From Micromussa lordhowensis (taxonomy: Eukaryota > Cnidaria > Anthozoa > Scleractinia > Lobophylliidae), in NCBI GenBank assembly GCA_964020085.1, contig OZ026603.1, forward strand, positions 34,417,006 to 34,481,005: a DNA stretch of 64,000 nt, given 5' to 3'. Under the pieces are notes generated by a model that was not told the DNA's origin, made no database searches, and worked only from the letters and a program-made list of their open reading frames with translations. Numbering within the stretch: the first letter of the stretch is position 1; every line of letters begins with the position of its first letter. The position numbers and the translations under genes are program-made. Shown piece by piece: positions 1 to 12,300 of the stretch.

Positions 1-1728
1 GACCAGGGGAAACTACTGCAAAAAGAAGGCCAGAGAAAACACCCTGGCGCCAATGCCATCATGTCGTAACTTCGGTTTCCTTCAAGTGCCAACCTAGCAG
101 AACATTTTGCTGCAAACCGCGCCTCTTAAAGTGCCCGTGAAGCCGAGCTATGTCAAATTTGCCAAGGGTACCCCCAGCGCGCGTTTTCTGAAATTCTGCA
201 AAGTTGGGACCAGGGGAAACTACTGCAAAAAGAAGGCCAGAAAAAACACCCTGGCGCCAATGCCATCATGTCCTAACTAGAATTTCCTTGAAGTGCCAAC
301 CTAGCAGAACATTTTGCTGCAAACCGCGCCTCTTAAAGTGCCCGTGAGACCGAGCTATGTCAAATTTGCCAAGGGGATCCCCAGCGCGCGTTTTCTGAAA
401 TTCTGCAAAGTCGGGACCAGGGGAAACTACTGCAAAAAGAAGGCCAGAAAAAACACCCTGGCGCCAATGCCATCATGTCCTAACTAGGATTTTCTTGAAG
501 TGCCAACCTAGCAGAACATTTTGCTGCAAACCGCACCTCTTAAAGTGCCCGTGAAGCCGAGCTATGTCAAATTTGACAAGGGGACCCCCAGCGCGCGTTT
601 TCTGAAATTCTGCAAAGTTGGGACCAGGGGAAACTACTGCAAAAAGAAGGCCAGAGAAAACACCCTGGCGCCAATGCCATCATGTCGTAACTTGGATTTC
701 CTTCAAGTGCCAACCTAGCAAAACATTTTGCTGCAAACCGCGCCTCTTAAAGTGCCCGTGAAGCCGAGCTATGTCAAATTTGCCAAGGGTACCCCCAGCG
801 CGCGTTTTCTGAAATTCTGCAAAGTTGGGACCAGGGGAAACTACTGCAAAAAGAAGGCCAGAAAAAACACCCTGGCGCCAATGCCATCATGTTCTAACTA
901 GGATTTCTTTAAAGTGCCAACCTAGCACAACATTTTGCTGCAAACCGCGCTTGTTACAGTGCCCGTGAAGCCGAGCTATTTCAAATTTGCCAAGGGGACC
1001 CCCAGCGCGCGTTTTCTGAAATTCTGCAAAGTTGGGACCAGGGAAAACTACTGCAAAAAGAAGGCCAGAAAAAACACCCTGGCGCCAATGCCATCATGCC
1101 CAAGCTAAAATTTCCTTGAAGTGCCAACCTAGCAGAACATTTTGCTGCAAACCGCGCCTCTTAAAGTGCCCGTGAAGCCGAGCTATGTCAAATTTGCCAA
1201 GGGGACCCCCAGCGCGCGTTTTCTGAAATTCTGCAAAGTTGTGACCAGGGGAAACTACTGCAAAAAGAAGGCCAGAAAAAACACCCTGGCGCCAATGCCA
1301 TCATGTCCTAACTAGGGTTTCCTTAAAGTGCCAACCTAGCAGAACATTTTGCGGCAAACCGCGAATCTTAAAGTGCCCGTGAAGCCGAGCTATGTCAAAT
1401 TTGCCAAGGGGACCCCCAGCGCGCGTTTTCTGAAATTCTGCAAAGTTGGGACCAGGGGAAACTACTGCAAAAAGAAGGCCAGAAAAAACACCCTGGCGCC
1501 AATGCCATCATGTCCTAACTACGATTTCCTTGAAGTGCCAACCTAGCAGAACATTTTGCTGCAAACCGCGCCTCTTAAAGTGCCCGTGAAGCCGAGCTAT
1601 GTCAAATTTGCCAAGGGGACCCCCAGCGCGCGTTTTCTGAAATTCTGCAAAGTTGTGACCAGGGGAAACTACTGCAAAAAGAAGGCCAGAAAAAACACCC
1701 TGGCGCCAATGCCATCATGTCCTAACTA
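1..1728. repeat. Irregular start of array with 3-mer and 2-mer duplications
   Basis: Monomers here do not follow the 7-mer order seen downstream. The first monomers resemble those 621 bp (3 monomers) later: both carry GCCAGAGAAAACACC followed by a monomer with CCAAGGGTACCCCC (near 163 and 783). A dimer step of 414 bp is visible as the paired variant TTTTGCGGCAAACCGCG at 1351 and 1765. The segment around 500-900 recurs at about 11680-12080, including the variant AATTTGACAAGGGG and the following GGGTACCCCC, so this short haplotype is shared with a distant site. No gene is seen. Confidence 0.75.
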
Positions 1729-4700
1729 GGGTTTCCTTAAAGTGCCAACCTAGCAGAACATTTTGCGGCAAACCGCGAATCTTAAAGTGCCCGTGAAGCC
1801 GAGCTATGTCAAATTTGCCAAGGGGACCCCCAGCGCGCGTTTTCTGAAATTCTGCAAAGTTGGGACCAGGGGAAACTACTGCAAAAAGAAGGCCAGAAAA
1901 AACACCCTGGCGCCAATGCCATCATGTCCTAACTAGGATTTCCTTGAAGTGCCAACCTAGCAGAACATTTTGCTGCAAACCGCGCCACTGAAAGTGCCCG
2001 TGAAGCCGAGCTATGTCAAATTTGCCAAGGGGACCCCCAGCGCGCGTTTTCTGAAATTCTGCAAAGTTGGGACCAGGGGAAACTACTGCAAAAAGAAGGC
2101 CACAAAAAACACCCTGGCGCCAATGCGATCATGTCCTAACTAGCATTTCATTCAAGTGCCAACCTAGCAGAACATTTTGCTGTAAACCGCGCCTCTTAAA
2201 GTGCCCGTGAAGCCGAGCTATGTCAAATTTGCCAAGGGGACCCCCAGCGCGCGTTTTCTGAAATTCTGCAAAGTTGGGACCAGGGGAAACTACTGCAAAA
2301 AGAAGGCCAGAAAAAACACCCTGGCGCCAATGCCATCATGTTCTAACTAGGATTTCTTTAAAGTGCCAACCTAGCACAACATTTTGCTGCAAACCGCGCT
2401 TGTTACAGTGCCCGTGAAGCCGAGCTATTTCAAATTTGCCAAGGGGACCCCCAGCGCGCGTTTTCTGAAATTCTGCAAAGTTGGGACCAGGGGAAACTAC
2501 TGCAAAAAGAAGGCCAGAAAAAACACCCTGGCGCCAATGCCATCATGCCCTAGCTAAAATTTCCTTGAAGTGCCAACCTAGCAGAACATTTTGCTGCAAA
2601 CCGCGCCTCTTAAAGTGCCCGTGAAGCCGAGCTATGTCAAATTTGCCAAGGGGACCCCCAGCGCGCGTTTTCTGAAATTCTGCAAAGTTGGGACCAGGGG
2701 AAACTACTGCAAAAAGAAGGCCAGAAAAAACACCCTGGCGCCAATGCCATCATGTCCTAACTAAAATTTCCTTGAAGTGCCAACCTAGCAGAACATTTTG
2801 CTGCAAACCGCGCCTCTTAAAGTGCCCGTGAAGCCGAGCTATTGCAAATTTGCGAATGGGACCCCCAGCGCGCGTTTTCTGAAATTCTGCAAAGTTGGGA
2901 CCAGGGGAAACTACTGCAAAACGAAGGCCAGAAAAAACACCCTGGCGCCAATGCCATCATGTCCTAACTAGGATTTCCTTGAAGTGCCAACCTAGCAGAA
3001 CATTTTGCTGCAAACCGCGCCTCTTAAAGTGCCCGTGAAGCCGAGCTATGTCAAATTTGCCAAGGGGACCCCCAGCGCGCGTTTTCTGAAATTCTGCAAA
3101 GTTGTGACCAGGGGAAACTACTGCAAAAAGAAGGCCAGAAAAAACACCCTGGCGCCAATGCCATCATGTCCTAACTAGGGTTTCCTTAAAGTGCCAACCT
3201 AGCAGAACATTTTGCGGCAAACCGCGAATCTTAAAGTGCCCGTGAAGCCGAGCTATGTCAAATTTGCCAAGGGGACCCCCAGCGCGCGTTTTCTGAAATT
3301 CTGCAAAGTTGGGACCAGGGGAAACTACTGCAAAAAGAAGGCCAGAAAAAACACCCTGGCGCCAATGCCATCATGTCCTAACTAGGATTTCCTTGAAGTG
3401 CCAACCTAGCAGAACATTTTGCTGCAAACCGCGCCACTGAAAGTGCCCGTGAAGCCGAGCTATGTCAAATTTGCCAAGGGGACCCCCAGCGCGCGTTTTC
3501 TGAAATTCTGCAAAGTTGGGACCAGGGGAAACTACTGCAAAAAGAAGGCCACAAAAAACACCCTGGCGCCAATGCGATCATGTCCTAACTAGCATTTCAT
3601 TCAAGTGCCAACCTAGCAGAACATTTTGCTGTAAACCGCGCCTCTTAAAGTGCCCGTGAAGCCGAGCTATGTCAAATTTGCCAAGGGGACCCCCAGCGCG
3701 CGTTTTCTGAAATTCTGCAAAGTTGGGACCAGGGGAAACTACTGCAAAAAGAAGGCCAGACAAAACACCCTGGCGCCAATGCCATCATGTCTTAACTAGG
3801 ATTTCCCTAAAGTGCCAACCTAGCAGAACATTTTGCTGCAAACCGCGCCTCTTAAAGTGCCCGTGAAGCCGAGCTATGTCAAATTTGCCAAGGGGACCCC
3901 CAGCGCGCGTTTTCTGAAATTCTGCAAAGTTGGGACCAGGGGAAACTACTGCAAAACGAAGGCCAGAAAAAACACCCTGGCGCCAAGGCCATCATGTCCT
4001 AACTAGGTTTTCCTTGAAGTGCCAACCTAGGAAAACATTTTGCTGCAAACCGCGCCTCTTAAAGTGCCCGTGAAGCCGAGCTATGTCAAATTTGCCAAGG
4101 GGACCCCCAGCGCGCGTTTTCTGAAATTCTGCAAAGTTGGGACCAGGGGAAACTACTGCAAAAAGAAGGCCAGAAAAAACACCCTGGCGCCAATGCCATC
4201 ATGTCCTAACTAAAATTTCCTTAAAGTGCCAACCTAGCAAAACATTTTGCTGCAAACCGCGCCTCTTAAAGTGCCTGTGAAGCCGAGCTATGTCAAATTT
4301 GCCAAGGGGACCCCCAGCGCGCGTTTTCTGAAATTCTGCAAAGTTGGGACCAGGGGAAACTACTGCAAAAAGAAGGCCAGAAAAAACACCCTGGCGCCAA
4401 TGCCATCATGTCCTAACTAGGATTTCTTTGAAGTGCCAACCTAGCAGAACATTTTGCTGCAAACCGCGCCTCTTAAAGTGCCCGTGAAGCCGAGCTATGT
4501 CAAATTTGCCAAGGGGACCCCCAGCGCGCGTTTTCTGAAATTCTGCAAAGTTGTGACCAGGGGAAACTACTGCAAAAAGAAGGCCAGAAAAAACACCCTG
4601 GCGCCAATGCCATCATGTCCTAACTAGGGTTTCCTTAAAGTGCCAACCTAGCAGAACATTTTGCGGCAAACCGCGAATCTTAAAGTGCCCGTGAAGCCGA

Positions 4701-6075
4701 GCTATGTCAAATTTGCCAAGGGGACCCCCAGCGCGCGTTTTCTGAAATTCTGCAAAGTTGGGACCAGGGGAAACTACTGCAAAAAGAAGGCCAGAAAAAA
4801 CACCCTGGCGCCAATGCCATCATGTCCTAACTAGGATTTCCTTGAAGTGCCAACCTAGCAGAACATTTTGCTGCAAACCGCGCCACTGAAAGTGCCCGTG
4901 AAGCCGAGCTATGTCAAATTTGCCAAGGGGACCCCCAGCGCGCGTTTTCTGAAATTCTGCAAAGTTGGGACCAGGGGAAACTACTGCAAAAAGAAGGCCA
5001 CAAAAAACACCCTGGCGCCAATGCGATCATGTCCTAACTAGCATTTCATTCAAGTGCCAACCTAGCAGAACATTTTGCTGTAAACCGCGCCTCTTAAAGT
5101 GCCCGTGAAGCCGAGCTATGTCAAATTTGCCAAGGGGACCCCCAGCGCGCGTTTTCTGAAATTCTGCAAAGTTGGGACCAGGGGAAACTACTGCAAAAAG
5201 AAGGCCAGAAAAAACACCCTGGCGCCAATGCCATCATGTTCTAACTAGGATTTCTTTAAAGTGCCAACCTAGCACAACATTTTGCTGCAAACCGCGCTTG
5301 TTACAGTGCCCGTGAAGCCGAGCTATTTCAAATTTGCCAAGGGGACCCCCAGCGCGCGTTTTCTGAAATTCTGCAAAGTTGGGACCAGGGGAAACTACTG
5401 CAAAAAGAAGGCCAGAAAAAACACCCTGGCGCCAATGCCATCATGCCCTAGCTAAAATTTCCTTGAAGTGCCAACCTAGCAGAACATTTTGCTGCAAACC
5501 GCGCCTCTTAAAGTGCCCGTGAAGCCGAGCTATGTCAAATTTGCCAAGGGGACCCCCAGCGCGCGTTTTCTGAAATTCTGCAAAGTTGGGACCAGGGGAA
5601 ACTACTGCAAAAAGAAGGCCAGAAAAAACACCCTGGCGCCAATGCCATCATGTTCTAACTACAATTTCCTTGAAGTGCCAACCTAGCAGAACATTTTGCT
5701 GCAAACCGCGCCTCTTAAAGTGCCCGTGAAGCCGAGCTATTGCAAATTTGCGAAGGGGACCCCCAGCGCGCGTTTTCTGAAATTCTGCAAAGTTGGGACC
5801 AGGGGAAACTACTGCAAAACGAAGGCCAGAAAAAACACCCTGGCGCCAATGCCATCATGTCCTAACTAGGATTTCCTTGAAGTGCCAACCTAGCAGAACA
5901 TTTTGCTGCAAACCGCGCCTCTTAAAGTGCCCGTGAAGCCGAGCTATGTCAAATTTGCCAAGGGGACCCCCAGCGCGCGTTTTCTGAAATTCTGCAAAGT
6001 TGTGACCAGGGGAAACTACTGCAAAAAGAAGGCCAGAAAAAACACCCTGGCGCCAATGCCATCATGTCCTAACTA
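1729..6075. repeat. Higher-order repeat, 7-mer (1449 bp), types X-Y-X
   Basis: The marker GCGGCAAACCGCGAATC occurs at 1765, 3214, 4663 and 6112, always 1449 bp (7 monomers) apart. Each 7-mer opens with the same three monomers: the GCGG type, one with GCGCCACTGAAAG, and one with AGCATTTCATTCAAG and GTAAACCGCG. The last four differ. Type X (1729-3177 and 4627-6075) continues with CTAGCACAACATT plus CTTGTTACAGTG, then CATGCCCTAGC, then GCTATTGCAAATTTGCG. Type Y (3178-4626) continues with GATTTCCCTAAAG, CCTAGGAAAACATT and GTGCCTGTGAAG. Alternation makes the exact-match period 14 monomers (2898 bp). Confidence 0.9.
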
Positions 6076-9000
6076 GGGTTTCCTTAAAGTGCCAACCTAG
6101 CAGAACATTTTGCGGCAAACCGCGAATCTTAAAGTGCCCGTGAAGCCGAGCTATGTCAAATTTGCCAAGGGGACCCCCAGCGCGCGTTTTCTGAAATTCT
6201 GCAAAGTTGGGACCAGGGGAAACTACTGCAAAAAGAAGGCCAGAAAAAACACCCTGGCGCCAATGCCATCATGTCCTAACTAGGATTTCCTTGAAGTGCC
6301 AACCTAGCAGAACATTTTGCTGCAAACCGCGCCACTGAAAGTGCCCGTGAAGCCGAGCTATGTCAAATTTGCCAAGGGGACCCCCAGCGCGCGTTTTCTG
6401 AAATTCTGCAAAGTTGGGACCAGGGGAAACTACTGCAAAAAGAAGGCCACAAAAAACACCCTGGCGCCAATGCGATCATGTCCTAACTAGCATTTCATTC
6501 AAGTGCCAACCTAGCAGAACATTTTGCTGTAAACCGCGCCTCTTAAAGTGCCCGTGAAGCCGAGCTATGTCAAATTTGCCAAGGGGACCCCCAGCGCGCG
6601 TTTTCTGAAATTCTGCAAAGTTGGGACCAGGGGAAACTACTGCAAAAAGAAGGCCAGACAAAACACCCTGGCGCCAATGCCATCATGTCTTAACTAGGAT
6701 TTCCCTAAAGTGCCAACCTAGCAGAACATTTTGCTGCAAACCGCGCCTCTTAAAGTGCCCGTGAAGCCGAGCTATGTCAAATTTGCCAAGGGGACCCCCA
6801 GCGCGCGTTTTCTGAAATTCTGCAAAGTTGGGACCAGGGGAAACTACTGCAAAACGAAGGCCAGAAAAAACACCCTGGCGCCAAGGCCATCATGTCCTAA
6901 CTAGGTTTTCCTTGAAGTGCCAACCTAGGAAAACATTTTGCTGCAAACCGCGCCTCTTAAAGTGCCCGTGAAGCCGAGCTATGTCAAATTTGCCAAGGGG
7001 ACCCCCAGCGCGCGTTTTCTGAAATTCTGCAAAGTTGGGACCAGGGGAAACTACTGCAAAAAGAAGGCCAGAAAAAACACCCTGGCGCCAATGCCATCAT
7101 GTCCTAACTAAAATTTCCTTAAAGTGCCAACCTAGCAAAACATTTTGCTGCAAACCGCGCCTCTTAAAGTGCCTGTGAAGCCGAGCTATGTCAAATTTGC
7201 CAAGGGGACCCCCAGCGCGCGTTTTCTGAAATTCTGCAAAGTTGGGACCAGGGGAAACTACTGCAAAAAGAAGGCCAGAAAAAACACCCTGGCGCCAATG
7301 CCATCATGTCGTAACTAACATTTCCTTGAAGTGCCAACCTAGCAGAACATTTTGCTGCAAACCGCGCCTCTTAAAGTGCCCGTGAAGCCGAGCTATGTCA
7401 AATTTGCCAAGGGGACCCCCAGCGCGCCTTTTCTGAAATTCTGCAAAGTTGGGACCAGGGGAAACTACTGCAAAAAGAAGGCCAGAAAAAACACCCTGGC
7501 GCCAATGCCATCATGTCCTAACTACAATTTCCTTGAAGTGCCAACCTAGCAGAACATTTTGCTGCAAACCGCGCCTCTTAAAGTGCCCGTGAAGCCGAGC
7601 TATTGCAAATTTGCGAAGGGGACCCCCAGCGCGCGTTTTCTGAAATTCTGCAAAGTTGGGACCAGGGGAAACTACTGCAAAACGAAGGCCAGAAAAAACA
7701 CCCTGGCGCCAATGCCATCATGTCCTAACTAGGATTTCCTTGAAGTGCCAACCTAGCAGAACATTTTGCTGCAAACCGCGCGTCTTAAAGTGCCCGTGAA
7801 GCCGAGCTATGTCAAATTTGCCAAGGGGACCCCCAGCGCGCGTTTTCTGAAATTCTGCAAAGTTGTGACCAGGGGAAACTACTGCAAAAAGAAGGCCAGA
7901 AAAAACACCCTGGCGCCAATGCCATCATGTCCTAACTAGGGTTTCCTTAAAGTGCCAACCTAGCAGAACATTTTGCGGCAAACCGCGAATCTTAAAGTGC
8001 CCGTGAAGCCGAGCTATGTCAAATTTGCCAAGGGGACCCCCAGCGCGCGTTTTCTGAAATTCTGCAAAGTTGGGACCAGGGGAAACTACTGCAAAAAGAA
8101 GGCCAGAAAAAACACCCTGGCGCCAATGCCATCATGTCCTAACTAGGATTTCCTTGAAGTGCCAACCTAGCAGAACATTTTGCTGCAAACCGCGCCACTG
8201 AAAGTGCCCGTGAAGCCGAGCTATGTCAAATTTGCCAAGGGGACCCCCAGCGCGCGTTTTCTGAAATTCTGCAAAGTTGGGACCAGGGGAAACTACTGCA
8301 AAAAGAAGGCCACAAAAAACACCCTGGCGCCAATGCGATCATGTCCTAACTAGCATTTCATTCAAGTGCCAACCTAGCAGAACATTTTGCTGTAAACCGC
8401 GCCTCTTAAAGTGCCCGTGAAGCCGAGCTATGTCAAATTTGCCAAGGGGACCCCCAGCGCGCGTTTTCTGAAATTCTGCAAAGTTGGGACCAGGGGAAAC
8501 TACTGCAAAAAGAAGGCCAGACAAAACACCCTGGCGCCAATGCCATCATGTCTTAACTAGGATTTCCCTAAAGTGCCAACCTAGCAGAACATTTTGCTGC
8601 AAACCGCGCCTCTTAAAGTGCCCGTGAAGCCGAGCTATGTCAAATTTGCCAAGGGGACCCCCAGCGCGCGTTTTCTGAAATTCTGCAAAGTTGGGACCAG
8701 GGGAAACTACTGCAAAACGAAGGCCAGAAAAAACACCCTGGCGCCAAGGCCATCATGTCCTAACTAGGTTTTCCTTGAAGTGCCAACCTAGGAAAACATT
8801 TTGCTGCAAACCGCGCCTCTTAAAGTGCCCGTGAAGCCGAGCTATGTCAAATTTGCCAAGGGGACCCCCAGCGCGCGTTTTCTGAAATTCTGCAAAGTTG
8901 GGACCAGGGGAAACTACTGCAAAAAGAAGGCCAGAAAAAACACCCTGGCGCCAATGCCATCATGTCCTAACTAAAATTTCCTTAAAGTGCCAACCTAGCA

Positions 9001-9380
9001 AAACATTTTGCTGCAAACCGCGCCTCTTAAAGTGCCTGTGAAGCCGAGCTATGTCAAATTTGCCAAGGGGACCCCCAGCGCGCGTTTTCTGAAATTCTGC
9101 AAAGTTGGGACCAGGGGAAACTACTGCAAAAAGAAGGCCAGAAAAAACACCCTGGCGCCAATGCCATCATGTCGTAACTAACATTTCCTTGAAGTGCCAA
9201 CCTAGCAGAACATTTTGCTGCAAACCGCGCCTCTTAAAGTGCCCGTGAAGCCGAGCTATGTCAAATTTGCCAAGGGGACCCCCAGCGCGCCTTTTCTGAA
9301 ATTCTGCAAAGTTGGGACCAGGGGAAACTACTGCAAAAAGAAGGCCAGAAAAAACACCCTGGCGCCAATGCCATCATGTC
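6076..9380. repeat. Higher-order repeat, 9-mer (1863 bp), about 1.8 copies
   Basis: Markers shift by 1863 bp (9 x 207): GCGGCAAACCGCG at 6112 and 7975, TTGCAAATTTGCG near 5741 and 7604, and CATGTCGTAACTAACATTT near 7306 and 9169. The unit begins with the six leading monomers of the 7-mer type Y and then adds a TAACTAACATTT monomer, a TTGCAAATTTGCG monomer and a plain one, the last two resembling the tail of type X. It looks like a Y/X recombinant that was then tandemly duplicated. The second copy stops matching at about 9376, where the variant CTAACATAAATTTCC begins. Confidence 0.85.
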
Positions 9381-12300
9381 CTAACATAAATTTCCTTGAA
9401 GTGCCAACCTAGCAGAACATTTTGCTGCAAACCGCGCCTCTTAAAGTGCCCGTGAAGCCGAGCTATGTCAAATTTGCCAAGGGGACCCCCAGCGCGCGTT
9501 TTCTGAAATTCTGCAAAGTTGGGACCAGGGGAAACTACTGCAAAAAGAAGGCCAGAAAAAACACCCTGGCGCCAATGTCATCATGTCCTTACTAAAATTT
9601 CCTTGAAGTGCCAACCTAGCAGAACATTTTGCTGCAAACCGCGCCTCTTAAAGTGCCCGTGAAGCCGAGCTATGTCAAATTTGCCAAGGGGACCCCCAGC
9701 GCGCGTTTTATGAAATTCTGCAAAGTTGGGACCAGGGGAAACTACTGCAAAAAGAAGGCCAGAAAAAACACCCTGGCGCCAATGCCATCATGTCCTAACT
9801 ACAATTTCCTTGAAGTGCCAACCTAGCAGAACATTTTGCTGCAAACCGCGCCTCTTAAAGTGCCCGTGAAGCCGAGCTATGTCAAATTTGCCAAGGGGAC
9901 CCCCAGCGCGCGTTTTCTGAAATTCTGCAAAGTTGGGACCAGGGGAAACTACTGCAAAAAGAAGACCAGAAAAAACACCCTGGCGCCAATGCCATCATGT
10001 CTTAACTAGAAATTTCTTGAAGTGCCAACCTAGCAGAAAATTTTGCTGCAAACCGCGCCTCTTAAAGTGCCCGTGAAGCCGAGCTATGTCAAATTTGCCA
10101 AGGGGACCCCCAGCGCGCGTTTTCTGAAATTCTGCAAAGTTGGGACCAGGGGAAACTACTGCAAAAAGAAGGCCAGAAAAAACACCCTGGCGCCAATGCC
10201 ATCATGTCCTAACTAACATTTCCTTGAAGTGCCAACCTAGCAAAACATTTTGCTGCAAACCGCGCCTCTTGAAGTGCCCGTGAAGCCGAGCTATGTCAAA
10301 CTTGCCAAGGGGACCCCCAGCGCGCGTTTTCTGAAATTCTGCAAAGTTGGGACCAGGGAAAACTACTGCAAAAAGAAGGCCAGAAAAAACACCCTGGCGC
10401 CAATGCCATCATGTCCTAACTAGGATTTCCTTGAAGTGCCAACCTAGCAGAACATTTTGCTGCAAACCGCGCCTCTTAAAGTGCCCGTGAAGCCGAGCTA
10501 TGTCAAATTTGCCAAGGGGAACCCCAGCGCGCGTTTTCTGAAATTCTGCAAAGTTGGGACCAGGGGAAACTACTGCAAAAAGAAGGCCAGAAAAAACACC
10601 CTGGCGCCAATGCCATCATATTCTAACTAAGATTTCCTTGAAGTGCCAACCTAGCAAAACATTTTGCTGCAAACCGCGCCTCTTAAAGTGCCCGTGAAGC
10701 CGAGCTATGTCAAATTTGCCAAGGGGACCCCCAGCGCGCGTTTTCTGAAATTCTGCAAAGTTGGGACCAGGGGAAACTACTGCAAAAAGAAGGCCAGAAA
10801 AAACACCCTGGCGCCAATGCCATCATGTCCTAACTAGAAGTTCCTTAAAGTGCCAACCTAGCAGAACATTTTGCTGCAAACCGCGCCTCTTAAATTGCCC
10901 GTGAAGCCAAACTATGTCAAATTTGCCAAGGGGACCCCCAGCGCGCGTTTTCTGAAATTCTGCAAAGTTAGGACCAAAGGAAACTACTGCAAAAAGAAGG
11001 CCAGAAAAAACACCCTGGCGCCAATGCCATCATGTCCTAACTAGGATTTCCTTGAAGTGCAACCTAGCAGAACATTTTGCTTTAAACCGCGCCTCTTAAA
11101 GTGCCCGTGAAGCCGAGCTATGTCAAATTTGCCAAGGGGACCCCCAGCGCGCGTTTTCTGAAATTCTGCAAAGTTGGGACCAGGGGAAACTACTGCAAAA
11201 AGAAGGCCAGAAAAAACACCCTGGCGCCAATGCCATCATGTCCTAACTAGAATTTCCTTAAAGTGCCAACCTAGCAGAACATTTTGCTGCAAACCGCGCC
11301 TCTTAAAGTGCCCGTCAAGCCGAGCTATGTCAAATTTGCCAAGGGGTTCCCTAGCGCGCGTTTTCTGAAATTCTGCAAAGTTGGCACCAGGGGAAACTAC
11401 TGCAAAAAGAAGGCCAGAAAAAACACCCTGGCGCCAATGCCATCATGTCCTAACTACAATTTCCTTAAAGTGAAAACCTAGCAGATTGTTTTGCTGCAAA
11501 CCGCGCCTCTTAAAGTGCCCGTGAAGCCGAGCTATGTCAAATTTGCCAAGGGGACCCCCAGCGCGCGTTTTCTGAAATTCTGCAAAGTTGGGACCAGGGG
11601 AAACTACTGCAAATAGAAGGCCAGAAAAAACACCCTGGCGCTAATGCCATCATGTCCTAACTAGGATTTCCTTGAAGTGCCAACCTAGCAGAACATTTTG
11701 CTGCAAACCGCACCTCTTAAAGTGCCCGTGAAGCCGAGCTATGTCAAATTTGACAAGGGGACCCCCAGCGCGCGTTTTCTGAAATTCTGCAAAGTTGGGA
11801 CCAGGGGAAACTACTGCAAAAAGAAGGCCAGAGAAAACACCCTGGCGCCAATGCCATCATGTCCTAACTTGGATTTCCTTCAAGTGCCAACCTAGCAGAA
11901 CATTTTGCTGCAAACCGCGCCTCTTAAAGTGCCCGTGAAGCCGAGCTATGTCAAATTTGCCAAGGGTACCCCCAGCGCGCGTTTTCTGAAATTCTGCAAA
12001 GTTGGGACCAGGGGAAACTACTGCAAAAAGAAGGCCAGAAAAAACACCCTGGCGCCAATGCCATCATGTCCTAACTAGAATTTCCTTGAAGTGCCAACCT
12101 AGCAGAACATTTTGCTACAAACCGCGCCTCTTAAAGTGCCCGTGAAGCCGAGCTATGTCAAATTTGCCAAGGGGACCCCCAGCGCGCGTTTTCTGAAATT
12201 CTGCAAAGTTGGGACCAGGGGAAACTACTGCAAAAAGAAGGCCAGAAAAAACACCCTGGCGCCAATGCCATCATGTTCTAACTAGAAGTTCCTTAAAGTG

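Noticed and set aside
174..182. Inverted repeat GGGGACCCC in each monomer as a hairpin or terminator
   Set aside because: A single-base centre cannot form a hairpin loop without melting pairs, and there is no following T run. At most it is a symmetric protein site, for which there is no evidence here.
521..718. Recurring 65-codon plus-strand frame (begins LQTAPLKVP), present in about half of all monomers
   Set aside because: It opens at TTG in CATTTTGCTGC, not ATG, ends at the TAG of the next CAACCTAGCAG, and is a by-product of the 69-codon period. Variants accumulate at its end (the variable segment) without regard to codon position, single-base indels break it freely, and no promoter or separate gene context exists.
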